Shown here piece by piece: positions 47,486-56,076 of a stretch of DNA of 64,000 nt. The notes below the pieces were generated by a model. The model was not told the DNA's origin. It saw nothing but the letters and a program-made list of their open reading frames with translations, and made no database searches. Both the position numbers and the translations under genes were made by a program. Position 1 is the first letter of the stretch. Every line of letters begins with the position of its first letter. This DNA is from Chitinophaga varians (GTDB lineage Bacteria > Bacteroidota > Bacteroidia > Chitinophagales > Chitinophagaceae). Location: assembly GCF_014529945.1 (NCBI RefSeq), contig NZ_JACVFB010000002.1, positions 1 to 64,000 on the forward strand. Direction: 5' to 3'.

Positions 47486-47522
47486 ATCCCAATAATCTTG
47501 GGATCCCCAAGATTATTGGGAT
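47486..47522. repeat. Perfect 17-bp hairpin upstream of ffh
   Basis: Arms 47486-47502 and 47506-47522 are perfectly complementary around ATC. It lies 49-85 bp before the ffh start, between the rpoD terminator and ffh, with no T-run. It could be a regulatory dyad, an mRNA leader stem or a REP-like element. Confidence 0.8.
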
Positions 47523-47562
47523 GGTGTGCCGGAGCGGAGGGGTGCTGCGCCGGGGACGGGGA

Positions 47563-47609
47563 GTAAAAAAATAGCGGAGACAGGGAGCTGTTTCAGCTCC
47601 TGTCTCCGC
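47563..47609 (-). terminator. Intrinsic terminator of rpoD
   Basis: On the minus strand GCGGAGACAGGAGCTG AAA CAGCTCCCTGTCTCCGC (given in parts; one bulged base) is followed by TATTTTTTT. Strong. Confidence 0.88.
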
Positions 47610-47650
47610 CAAAGCGTTTATTTCCAACAATTCTGATTCGCAGGTAATGT

Positions 47651-48517
47651 CTATCCCAGGTAGTTCCGGAGCAGTTTGCTTCTGGAGGTGGTCCTGAGCT
47701 TAGTGATGGCCTTGTCTTTAATCTGACGGACCCTTTCGCGGGTGAGGCCGAATTTTTCCCCGATATCTTCGAGGGACATGGGATGTTCTACGGCAATGCC
47801 GAAGTACAGCATGATCACATCTTTCTGGCGGTCTGTGAGGGTAGACAGGGACCTTTCGATTTCCCGGCGCAGGGAATCATGATGGTCCAGTTCCTCATCA
47901 GCGCTGACAGCGTTTGGATTTTCGAGCACGTCCAGCAGGGAGTTGTCTTCCCCGTCGATAAACGGTGCGTCCATGGACACGTGGCGGGCTGCTACGCCGA
48001 GGGTGGCTTCTACTTCATCGGTGTTGATTTCGAGAATAGTGGCCAGTTCATCGGGAGAAGGCTCTCTTTCAAATTCCTGTTCCAGCTGGGAGTAGGCCTT
48101 GCTGATCTTGTTGCTGAGCCCTACTTTATTCAGGGGCAGCCTTACGATCCTGGACTGTTCTGCCAGTGCCTGCAGGATGGATTGACGGATCCACCATACG
48201 GCGTAGGAAATGAATTTAAAACCGCGCGTTTCATCAAAACGTTGAGCAGCTTTAATTAACCCCAGGTTGCCCTCGTTGATCAGGTCGCTGAGCGACAGAC
48301 CCTGGTTCTGATACTGTTTGGCAACGGATACCACAAAGCGGAGGTTAGCTTTCGTCAGCTTTTCCAATGCTCTCTGATCGCCCTGCTTGATGCGGATGGC
48401 GAGATTGACCTCTTCCTCCGGCGTAATTAAATCCACCTTCCCAATCTCCTGCAAGTACTTCTCCAGGGACTGAGATTCCCTGTTGGTAATGGATTTAGTG
48501 ATTTTAAGTTGGCGCAT
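47651..48517 (-). CDS. rpoD: Primary sigma factor RpoD (SigA), Bacteroidota type
   Basis: 288 aa. Region 1.1 is absent, so the protein starts directly at region 1.2 ([17 protein letters not shown]). Region 2 has [35 protein letters not shown] and the -10 reader [13 protein letters not shown]; region 3 follows, and region 4 ends with [19 protein letters not shown]. This is the sigma-ABfr type that reads TTG/TAnnTTTG promoters, in line with the promoters found in the window. The ATG at 48517 (MRQLKITKS) matches the family; 48523 adds two residues. Confidence 0.97.
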   Translation of the reverse strand: MRQLKITKSITNRESQSLEKYLQEIGKVDLITPEEEVNLAIRIKQGDQRALEKLTKANLRFVVSVAKQYQNQGLSLSDLINEGNLGLIKAAQRFDETRGFKFISYAVWWIRQSILQALAEQSRIVRLPLNKVGLSNKISKAYSQLEQEFEREPSPDELATILEINTDEVEATLGVAARHVSMDAPFIDGEDNSLLDVLENPNAVSADEELDHHDSLRREIERSLSTLTDRQKDVIMLYFGIAVEHPMSLEDIGEKFGLTRERVRQIKDKAITKLRTTSRSKLLRNYLG

Positions 48518-48576
48518 TGACATAGAGTCGGAACAGTTACAGGTTAAGAAAAAGTTAAGATTTGATGAATGCCTGA

Positions 48577-48606
48577 CAAAAATAACTTTTTTTAGAAGCC
48601 GACCAA
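48577..48606 (-). promoter_or_regulatory. Promoter of rpoD
   Basis: Minus-strand TTG (48604-48606) and TATTTTTG (48577-48584), 19 bp apart, 60 bp before the ATG. It is a match to the class of promoter RpoD itself recognises, so autoregulation by holoenzyme is expected. Confidence 0.8.
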
Positions 48607-48815
48607 AAAAAATCTGTCGTTTTTAAATCATTTCCAAATAAAATCGATTGATCTTTAAGAGCTTATTATTTTCTTGTGAATCCGCCACCCATACGGTGTC
48701 GGCTGTAATCATCCGTCAGTATGCACTTACAAATAGTAATATTTTATAATATTTGTAAATTCTATAAGATGTTCATACATTCTTCGGATTAATTAAAAAA
48801 AAACCGTAAATTATT

Positions 48816-48844
48816 TTGACAGAATAAAATATTTTCTATAATTG
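48816..48844 (+). promoter_or_regulatory. Promoter of the START-like gene
   Basis: TTG (48816-48818) and TATAATTG (48837-48844, one mismatch to TAnnTTTG), 18 bp apart, 36 bp before the ATG. Confidence 0.6.
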
Positions 48845-48880
48845 CAACCAGATGATATTGATTTACTAATTATTTGAGAG

Positions 48881-49261
48881 ATGTCTAAGAAAGTGCTTTA
48901 CGAGTTGGAATTCCCGGTTAGGTGCTCCCCCGGTATCCTATACGAATTCCTGTCAACCCCCGCCGGTTTGCAGGAATGGTTCGCAGACAGGGTAGATTTC
49001 AGGGACAATGTTTTTTCCTTTTCCTGGAATGGCAGCGCTGAAGAAGCCGAAATACTGGAACAGGAAGAAGATGAATTCATCAAATTCCATTGGCTCCATG
49101 CCCCCCGGGAAGAGTATTTTGAGTTCCGCATACAAATTTCTGAAGTCACCAATATGACCATTCTGGTTGTTAAAGACTTCGCTGAAAAGAGAGAGATTAA
49201 AGACCAGAGCCAGCTTTGGGAATCCCAGGTAAAAGATCTGTTCCATCGAATCGGAAACTAA
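48881..49261 (+). CDS. START-like domain protein (SRPBCC fold)
   Basis: 126 aa, soluble. The helix-grip pattern is visible: YELEFPVRCSPGILYEFLST, the AHSA1-like GLQEWFADRV, then alternating strands (FSFSWNGSAEEAEIL) and a C-terminal helix (LWESQVKDLFHRIG). Small stand-alone proteins of this type are widespread in Bacteroidota and lack a known ligand. Its stop codon directly abuts that of the convergent gene at 49262, with no spacer for a terminator. Confidence 0.82.
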   Translation: MSKKVLYELEFPVRCSPGILYEFLSTPAGLQEWFADRVDFRDNVFSFSWNGSAEEAEILEQEEDEFIKFHWLHAPREEYFEFRIQISEVTNMTILVVKDFAEKREIKDQSQLWESQVKDLFHRIGN

Positions 49262-49876
49262 TCACGGCCTTTTCACCGTCAATTCATTGAGTAGGGTCGC
49301 ATAAGCCTCCACTATATCAGTAATTATTTCTCCCCAGCGTTCCAATGCAAACGGTTTCGCCAGTTTAATAAAGTTTTTCCGGCCAACCAACCTTTTCCAG
49401 TCTTCTAAACCCATATCACCTATGGACCGGTAATTTCCATTTTCGAAATCATGCTCCCAGGGATCTTCCGGCAGATACACCTGAAAACCGGCAGCCGCCA
49501 GTGGCTCATAAGCCGCCAGCAGTGATGCTTCAAACCGCTTTTTGACGGCTCCCGCCAGGTGCAGGGTGCAGCTAAAGTAATGCCCCCACCAGAACATACT
49601 GCGAAAGGCAAACACGTCTGTTTTACTGAAATACCGTGGATAGTCCAGGATGACCCATGGCAATGATTTATACTGCTCCCCTTTTGAGATTTTAGGGCCC
49701 TGCTGCAGCCACTCCGGTTCAAATGCGAAATCCGACGCCGCATCCCAGGCTGCCAGCGCTTCCTGCAAGCTTCCCATTAACAACATCACCTTTTCTATGG
49801 CCTTGTTTTTCAGCTCCATCACCCGGGGGGTAAATACAATAGCTGCCTCTTCTGGTGTCAGGTAAAAATTTTCCAT
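49262..49876 (-). CDS. Conserved hypothetical protein
   Basis: 204 aa, soluble, mainly helical, aromatic-rich (VFAFRSMFWWGHYFSCTLHL). No domain recognised. The start at 49876 (MENFYLTPEEAAIVF) is chosen because the longer frame begins in a TTG within a repeat-flanking region. It ends flush against the START-like gene. Function unknown. Confidence 0.65.
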   Translation of the reverse strand: MENFYLTPEEAAIVFTPRVMELKNKAIEKVMLLMGSLQEALAAWDAASDFAFEPEWLQQGPKISKGEQYKSLPWVILDYPRYFSKTDVFAFRSMFWWGHYFSCTLHLAGAVKKRFEASLLAAYEPLAAAGFQVYLPEDPWEHDFENGNYRSIGDMGLEDWKRLVGRKNFIKLAKPFALERWGEIITDIVEAYATLLNELTVKRP

Positions 49877-49941
49877 ATAATTTAACGGTATTTTCAGGGA
49901 TGCTTTAACACTCCTTTGTGAATTCGTGCTACCTTTACGCT

Positions 49942-50055
49942 CGCAAAGCAGCAAAGTAAGCAAAGAACGCCAAGAAGAGTCCTTTTCGCCCGGTTTTCGT
50001 ATAAACCTTTGCGTTTTTCTGTTGTAGCGTCCTTTGCTTACTTTGCTCCTTTGCG
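49942..50055. repeat. 24-bp inverted repeat between divergent genes
   Basis: Arms 49942-49965 and 50032-50055 differ at one position and are built from GCAAAG words (CGCAAAGCAGCAAAGTAAGC type). Flanking genes diverge (starts 49876 and 50078), so this hairpin cannot be a terminator for either. It must contain or overlap promoter DNA or form leader RNA. Confidence 0.8.
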
Positions 50056-50077
50056 GGAAAAAAATCAGGCATTATCA

Positions 50078-51535
50078 GTGAAGAAACTCGATAAATTAAT
50101 TATTAGAACATTTCTGGGCCCCTTCGTGGCGACCTTCTTTGTGACGCTTTTTGTACTGGTAATGCAGTTCCTCTGGAAGTATGTGGACGACCTGGTAGGA
50201 AAAGGGCTGGACACCATGGTGATCGTGCAACTGATCGCCTATACCAGCGCCACATTGGTTACCCTGGCCCTCCCCCTGGCCGTGCTGCTGTCGTCTATCA
50301 TGACCTTCGGTAACCTCGGAGAGAGCTTTGAGCTGGTAGCCCTGAAATCGGCCGGTATTTCCCTGTTGCGTTTTATCCGTCCCCTCATGGTGGTGTGCAG
50401 CATCATCGGGGTCCTGGCTTTCCTGTTTGCCAACTACGTTATCCCCGTGGCCAACCTACAGGCGAAATCATTGCTTTACGACATCACTTACTCCAAACCC
50501 GCCTTCAACATCAAGGCAGGCGTGTTTTACCGCGATATTCCCGGCTATACCATCAAGGTAGCCCAGAAAGATAAAGACAACCAGACCATCCATCAGGTAA
50601 TGATCTTCGATCATTCTACCGGTGGCGGCAGCGGCGATAAAATCATTCTCGCTGAAAAAGGCCAGATGGTGCTCACTGCCAACAAACGTTTCCTCTACTT
50701 CATCCTGGAAAACGGCTGGAGATATGAGGAAAAAGGCAATCGGGGTTATTCCGTTCCGGGCGACATGATCCGTTTCAGCTTTAAGAAATACAGCAAGGCG
50801 TTTGACCTGAGCTCCTTTGCATTTAACCGCCTGAATACCGATCTGTTTGCCTCCAACCAGCAGATGCTCAATATCAAACAGCTGGATTTTGCGATCGACT
50901 CCCTGCAGAAATCTCAGGTAGTTTTCGCCAAAACCGTTAACGCATATGTGACCGTGCGTTTTCCTTTCTTCCGCTGGAAAGACTCCGCCTGGGCCGCCAC
51001 TGCACCGCCGCTGAAAGTGAAGGATTTTGAAGAGGTGGTCCCTGAAAAGAGCCGCCGTAATGTGCTGGACAGGGCCGAACAGAGCGTACGCGAAACTTTA
51101 AGTTCCCTCGAGGCTCCTACCAGAGAATATTCTGACAAGCACAGCGTTATATTAATGCATAAAGTGGAATGGCAACGTAAATTCACCCTGGCAGCAGCCT
51201 GTGTGGTGATGTTCCTGATCGGTGCTCCGCTGGGCTCCATCATCCGCAAAGGTGGCCTGGGTACACCGCTGGTATTCGCCGTGATCTTCTTCGTGATCTT
51301 TAATATCTTCTTTATGATCGGGGAAAAGATGGCCCGCAGCGGAGTGATGTTCACCTGGTCGGGCATGTGGCTCTCCAACATCGTATTGTTGCCTATCGCC
51401 GGCTTTTTAATTTATAAAGCCATGAACGATTCCAACTTATTCAATAAAGAATTTTATTTTCGCATATATCAAAAAGTAAAGAAGTTCTTACAAAAGTTTA
51501 AACGTAACAAGTTTAAAACGCAACCTACAATTTAA
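50078..51535 (+). CDS. LptF/LptG family permease (YjgP/YjgQ)
   Basis: 485 aa. N-terminal helices: FLGPFVATFFVTLFVLVMQF, then LPLAVLLSSIMTFGNLGESFELVALKSAGIS in parts; a periplasmic beta-jellyroll of ~200 residues; three C-terminal helices including GAPLGSIIRKGGLG and PIAGFLIYKAMND. This is the LPS-export permease fold that works with LptB at the inner membrane. The start is GTG at 50078 (MKKLDKLIIRTF); the frame extends upstream only through a repeat arm from a TTG. The C-terminal ~30 residues are very basic. Confidence 0.9.
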   Translation: MKKLDKLIIRTFLGPFVATFFVTLFVLVMQFLWKYVDDLVGKGLDTMVIVQLIAYTSATLVTLALPLAVLLSSIMTFGNLGESFELVALKSAGISLLRFIRPLMVVCSIIGVLAFLFANYVIPVANLQAKSLLYDITYSKPAFNIKAGVFYRDIPGYTIKVAQKDKDNQTIHQVMIFDHSTGGGSGDKIILAEKGQMVLTANKRFLYFILENGWRYEEKGNRGYSVPGDMIRFSFKKYSKAFDLSSFAFNRLNTDLFASNQQMLNIKQLDFAIDSLQKSQVVFAKTVNAYVTVRFPFFRWKDSAWAATAPPLKVKDFEEVVPEKSRRNVLDRAEQSVRETLSSLEAPTREYSDKHSVILMHKVEWQRKFTLAAACVVMFLIGAPLGSIIRKGGLGTPLVFAVIFFVIFNIFFMIGEKMARSGVMFTWSGMWLSNIVLLPIAGFLIYKAMNDSNLFNKEFYFRIYQKVKKFLQKFKRNKFKTQPTI

Positions 51536-51547
51536 AAACCTACAGAA

Positions 51548-52219
51548 TTGAAAACACTGTTAACACTGTTCAGAAAGAATGCTTATTTTTTTCTGCCCTT
51601 CCTACTGTGGCTCATAGTAGGGGGAGTAATGCTGGCAACCTACAGTCAACGTGAGTTATTTCTTGGCATCAACGGAGAACACTCATCGTTTGGAGATGTG
51701 TTAGTTACCGGGATCACTTATCTCGGAGATGGTATTATGTTTGGCTTTATCCTGTTGCTGATGCTGCTCACGCAAAAGTTCAGGGTGTTTTTCATCGGTC
51801 TGGCAGTATTTCTGCTGGCAGCCGTGGTAGTACAAGTGGCTAAACATTATTTTAATGCGCCAAGGCCCATCAGCTATTTTGGCGATGAAGCCGCTTCGCT
51901 GGTACATACCGTAAAATGGGTAACCGTACATAGCAGCTGCAGCTTTCCTTCCGGACACTCAGCGGTAGCTTTTGCCATGTTCAGTTTCCTGTCTGTCTGG
52001 CTGCGCAATAAAAAGCTGGGATTGCTGTTTATTGTATTAGCACTGACAGCAGGCTATTCCCGCATTTATCTGGCACAACACTTTTTTGCCGACGTATATG
52101 TAGGCAGCATCGTAGGGACCCTGAGCACTATTATTGTATGTGGGTTCTTTAGATTTCGGGATTCCGCCACTTCTCCGGAAGTATGTCCGGAAGCCGTGAT
52201 GAACGCTAACGCCGCGTAA
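51548..52219 (+). CDS. PAP2-family membrane phosphatase
   Basis: 223 aa, six membrane helices. Phosphatase motifs: KHYFNAPRP (C1), SFPSGHSA (C2) and SRIYLAQHFFADV (C3). Likely a lipid phosphatase acting on undecaprenyl or phosphatidyl-glycerol phosphate at the outer face of the inner membrane. The start codon is TTG; no in-frame ATG precedes it. It follows the LptF/G gene by 12 bp, giving an envelope-lipid context. Confidence 0.9.
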   Translation: MKTLLTLFRKNAYFFLPFLLWLIVGGVMLATYSQRELFLGINGEHSSFGDVLVTGITYLGDGIMFGFILLLMLLTQKFRVFFIGLAVFLLAAVVVQVAKHYFNAPRPISYFGDEAASLVHTVKWVTVHSSCSFPSGHSAVAFAMFSFLSVWLRNKKLGLLFIVLALTAGYSRIYLAQHFFADVYVGSIVGTLSTIIVCGFFRFRDSATSPEVCPEAVMNANAA

Positions 52220-52233
52220 ATCCAACGTTTTTC

Positions 52234-52291
52234 AAAGGAGCAAAGTTCGCAAAGATCAGCACCTTTGCGGACTTTGCTCCTTTTCTTTTTT
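52234..52291 (+). terminator. GCAAAG-word hairpin, probable terminator of the PAP2 gene
   Basis: Arms 52234-52254 and 52263-52283 (one mismatch) with an 8-nt loop, followed by TTCTTTTTT. Same word family as the repeats at 49942-50055 and 53963-54106. Confidence 0.75.
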
Positions 52292-52333
52292 GCTTTTTTG
52301 AGAGCCGTCGTGCGCTATTTTTTATAAACTGTG

Positions 52334-53959
52334 ATGATGAAATACCTGTTGATTGCCCTTGTGGCAGCCCTGCTGTTTATACCATTTCTGGGGGCTGTGC
52401 ACCTTTTTGACTGGGACGAGATAAACTTTGCCGAAGCAGCCCGGGAGATGATTGTAAGCCATAACTACAGTCAGGTCCAGATCGACTTCCGGCCTTTCTG
52501 GGAAAAACCGCCCCTGTTCATCTGGATGCAAGCCGGCAGCATGCTGCTCTTTGGTGTGAATGACTTCGCTGCCCGCCTCCCTAATGCAATCATCGGTATC
52601 GCTACCCTGCTGACCCTTTTCGCTATCGGTAAAAAACTGGCAGATGAGAAAATGGGCATGTGGTGGGCGCTGGTATATGCCGGCTCGTGGCTTCCCCACT
52701 TTTATTTCAAATCGGGTATTATTGACCCCACTTTCAACTACTTTATTTTCCTCGCCATCTATTTCGCCTACCGGATAGCCTACAGCAACCGCTCGTACCG
52801 TATGGCCATGCTGAGCGGTTTTTTCCTTGGACTGGCGGTGCTGACCAAAGGACCGGTGGCCATCCTCGTGTCTATGCTTACCCTGGTAGTGTACTGGCTC
52901 TGGAATAAATTCCGTATTGGTATCAGGCTGGCACATCTGGGCCTCATCGCCCTTTTTGCGTCCATCACTACGCTGCTTTGGTTTGGCTATGAAATCATCG
53001 CCCACGGCTGGTGGTTTGTCAATGAGTTTGTGACCTACCAGATCAGATTGCTGACCACCGAAGATGCCGGCCATGGCGGCCCGTTCTTCTACCACTGGGT
53101 AGTACTCCTGATTGGTTGTTTCCCTGCGAGCATCTTCCTGTTTTCGTATATCCGTGGCCGGAAAAAGACGATCTATGGTCAGCCCGCCGCTACCGAGCAG
53201 AAGGATTTTAAAGTGTGGATGTGGATATTATTCTGGGTGGTATTGATACTGTTTTCCATTGTGAAAACGAAGATCGTGCATTATTCTTCCCTGTGTTATT
53301 TCCCGCTGTCCTATCTGGCGGCGTACCAGGTATATAAACTGTCTTCCGGCAAACTGCGCCTGCGTGGCTGGAACATCGCCCTGGTATGCGTGGTGGGCAT
53401 CCTGTTGGGTATTGCCATTGCACTGCTGCCGCTGGTAGGTGTATACAAAGACATGATCATCCCCTATATCGGCGATAAGTTTGCTGCCGCCAACCTGCAG
53501 GCCGGGGTATCCTGGTCTGCCGCGGAAACCGGCTACGGTATCGCCTATATGCTGTTGGTGATCATCAGCACGGTGTTACTGTACAAACGAAAAATCACCA
53601 ACGGCCTGGTATGCCTGTTTGTAAGCACCATGGTGATCATTCCGGTAACAGTGGTGCATTTTGTGCCCAAGCTGGAGCGGTACTCTCAGGGCGCTGCCAT
53701 CGACTTTTTTATTTCCCTTCAGGGCAAGGATGTGTATGTAAAAGCACTTGGCTACCACAGCTATGCCCAGCATTATTACACCCGGGAACAGCCCCATAGC
53801 AATAAAAACTATCCCAATACCGACTGGCTGCTGAACGGCGCTATCGACAAGCCTGCTTACTTCATCTGTCGTATTACCGACAGCGGGGAATTCATTCATC
53901 ATCCTAATCTGGAGGTGATTGGAGAGAAGAACGGGTTTGTTTTCTTGAAACGTAAATAA
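52334..53959 (+). CDS. ArnT/PMT-like glycosyltransferase (GT39/GT83 type)
   Basis: 541 aa, about 12 membrane helices. The first periplasmic loop carries the catalytic DWDEINFAEAAREM near residue 25 and FWEKPPLFIWMQ, typical of polyprenyl-phosphate-sugar transferases. A C-terminal periplasmic domain of ~130 residues (KDVYVKALGYHSYAQHYYTR) ends the protein. It would move a sugar from a polyprenyl carrier to lipid A or protein at the periplasmic face. The start is the ATG at 52334 (or 52337); a GTG precedes it. Confidence 0.88.
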   Translation: MMKYLLIALVAALLFIPFLGAVHLFDWDEINFAEAAREMIVSHNYSQVQIDFRPFWEKPPLFIWMQAGSMLLFGVNDFAARLPNAIIGIATLLTLFAIGKKLADEKMGMWWALVYAGSWLPHFYFKSGIIDPTFNYFIFLAIYFAYRIAYSNRSYRMAMLSGFFLGLAVLTKGPVAILVSMLTLVVYWLWNKFRIGIRLAHLGLIALFASITTLLWFGYEIIAHGWWFVNEFVTYQIRLLTTEDAGHGGPFFYHWVVLLIGCFPASIFLFSYIRGRKKTIYGQPAATEQKDFKVWMWILFWVVLILFSIVKTKIVHYSSLCYFPLSYLAAYQVYKLSSGKLRLRGWNIALVCVVGILLGIAIALLPLVGVYKDMIIPYIGDKFAAANLQAGVSWSAAETGYGIAYMLLVIISTVLLYKRKITNGLVCLFVSTMVIIPVTVVHFVPKLERYSQGAAIDFFISLQGKDVYVKALGYHSYAQHYYTREQPHSNKNYPNTDWLLNGAIDKPAYFICRITDSGEFIHHPNLEVIGEKNGFVFLKRK

Positions 53960-53962
53960 TCA

Positions 53963-54106
53963 CGCAAAGGCGCAAAGCAGCAAAGAGCGCAAAGAATTCT
54001 TGAATTTAATAAGAAAGCAGAGGGGCGAAGATCAAATTTGATCTTCGCCCCTTTGCTTTCTTTGTTGCTTATAACTTTGCGCTCTTTGCTGCTTTGCGCC
54101 TTTGCG
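53963..54106. repeat. Nested inverted repeat, 32-bp perfect outer arms
   Basis: Outer arms 53963-53994 and 54075-54106 are perfectly complementary and made of GCAAAG words. Nested inside, 54014-54036 and 54037-54059 form a second 23-bp hairpin with one mismatch and no loop, containing GGGGCGAAGATC. It fills the gap between two convergent genes and is probably a bidirectional terminator; its size is much more than termination needs. Confidence 0.9.
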
Positions 54107-54110
54107 AGCA

Positions 54111-54836
<726 letters not shown>

Positions 54837-55031
54837 ATTAGAAGAATTGAAATTTGTTTATAGCAATAAGAGATACAAATCTAACGGTAAAGGGAATTCT
54901 TCGCAGCAAAATTTACACCAATGAATGCAGGTATTTTCACCAGTAAAATATTTACAGATACTTATACTGTTGACTACCAGTGCACCACATCTTAAGTAAT
55001 TAGTATTTATTCAAAAAACGGGACATTCTTT

Positions 55032-55220
55032 ATGGATTATTCTGGAAATAATACTATTTTACCATTACCTTCATGTGAAGATGTAGAGCTTTTTAATCTT
55101 TTTCAACAAAAATGGAACTATTTATCCCGGGAGATGCTAACTGCGGAGATAGAGATGCAATCCCATGCTATAATGGCCAACAATACTATGCTGTGTACAC
55201 CCGCCATTGTAACAGCGTAG
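55032..55220 (+). CDS. 62-residue peptide ORF, possible precursor or signal
   Basis: Sequence begins MDYSGNNTILPLPSCEDVEL and ends CTPAIVTA. It has no signal peptide, is acidic in the centre and holds two Cys. It opens the plus-strand cluster of a GNAT-like enzyme, an E1-like enzyme and two-component genes, 116 bp before the GNAT gene; a weak terminator-like stem lies at 55225-55241. No homologue is recognised. It could be a peptide substrate for the E1-like enzyme or a small regulator, or a chance ORF. Confidence 0.45.
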   Translation: MDYSGNNTILPLPSCEDVELFNLFQQKWNYLSREMLTAEIEMQSHAIMANNTMLCTPAIVTA

Positions 55221-55224
55221 TAGG

Positions 55225-55241
55225 AAAGCGGTAGCTTTTTT
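55225..55241 (+). terminator. Weak terminator or attenuator after the small ORF
   Basis: AAAGC GGTA GCTTT followed by TTT, 5-bp stem only, 5 bp after the peptide stop. It could let the peptide transcript exceed that of the following genes. Confidence 0.3.
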
Positions 55242-55336
55242 GCTGACAATGCTTATAATAAAACTGCGTATATTTTTTTAAAAGCCACCCGACCCTGGCA
55301 AACTAAACTAAAAAAAATTTTAAAGCATTCCCATAC

Positions 55337-56059
55337 ATGCTCAAGGTAAGAGTATTTAAGGCAATCGAATATCCCGAAGAGTGTTTGCAATATATTGCAG
55401 GACATCGGAAAGTGCTGGAAGCTTATGGTGTCACAAAAGTTACCTCCGCAAATGTAGACTGGATGTACGAGCCTTATACTTACATTATTACCGTGAGCAA
55501 TGATGATTATACAAAAACATACGGAGGCTGCCGGATACAGTTGGCCGGCGGCAGTGTTCCGCTCCCCATTGAAAGTGCCATCAACAATATGGATTCCAGG
55601 ATATACGATATTGTAAAGGAATTAGCCGTTGGCGGCGGCACCGGTGAATTTTGCGGATTATGGAATTCGCGTGAGGTGGCTGGTTGGGGTATTGGCAGTA
55701 TTGTCCTTTTCAGGGTAGTAAATGCCGTACTGAACCAATTACCTGTCAGTACGTTTTTAGGCTTTTGTGCACAGACGACTTTCCGTAACAGTATCCGTAC
55801 CGGGTATCAGATTATGACCAATATCGGTAATCAGGGCACTTTTTACTACCCCAAGGAAGACCTGATCGCTACCGCGCTCATACTGAACGACCCCCTGGAG
55901 CTGAAGAGCGCTCATCCGGAAGACCGGGAAAGAATGATGAGTTTACGCAACAATCCGGTGCAAACGATTGTAGAAAAAGGGCCTAAGGGAGAAATGCAGG
56001 TTGACTACGACCTGAGGATCATGTCGGCAGCAACGAGCGACCTGCCGATATCCCGGTAG
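55337..56059 (+). CDS. GNAT-fold acyltransferase, autoinducer-synthase-like
   Basis: 240 aa, soluble. The order of strands and helices resembles LuxI/FeeM-type N-acyltransferases: an N-terminal strand with ITVSNDDYTKTYGGCRIQL (compare the Gly-x-x-Arg of LuxI), a Pro-containing loop, DIVKELAVGGGTGEFCGLW, then a helix and TFLGFCAQTTFRNSIRTGYQI like the acyl-CoA/ACP binding region. The link to LuxI is by eye and weak; GNAT is more secure. It is 17 bp before the E1-like gene and heads the cluster that ends in sensor genes, suggesting it makes a small product rather than modifying a protein. Confidence 0.65.
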   Translation: MLKVRVFKAIEYPEECLQYIAGHRKVLEAYGVTKVTSANVDWMYEPYTYIITVSNDDYTKTYGGCRIQLAGGSVPLPIESAINNMDSRIYDIVKELAVGGGTGEFCGLWNSREVAGWGIGSIVLFRVVNAVLNQLPVSTFLGFCAQTTFRNSIRTGYQIMTNIGNQGTFYYPKEDLIATALILNDPLELKSAHPEDRERMMSLRNNPVQTIVEKGPKGEMQVDYDLRIMSAATSDLPISR

Positions 56060-56076
56060 CAATAAATAACTTAACG

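Larger units (their letters stand above)
48524..48880. other. 357-bp divergent spacer between rpoD and the START-like gene
   Basis: A/T-rich. It contains the rpoD promoter (48577-48606) and a plus-strand promoter (48816-48844). No gene, tRNA or repeat was recognised in the rest. Confidence 0.6.
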
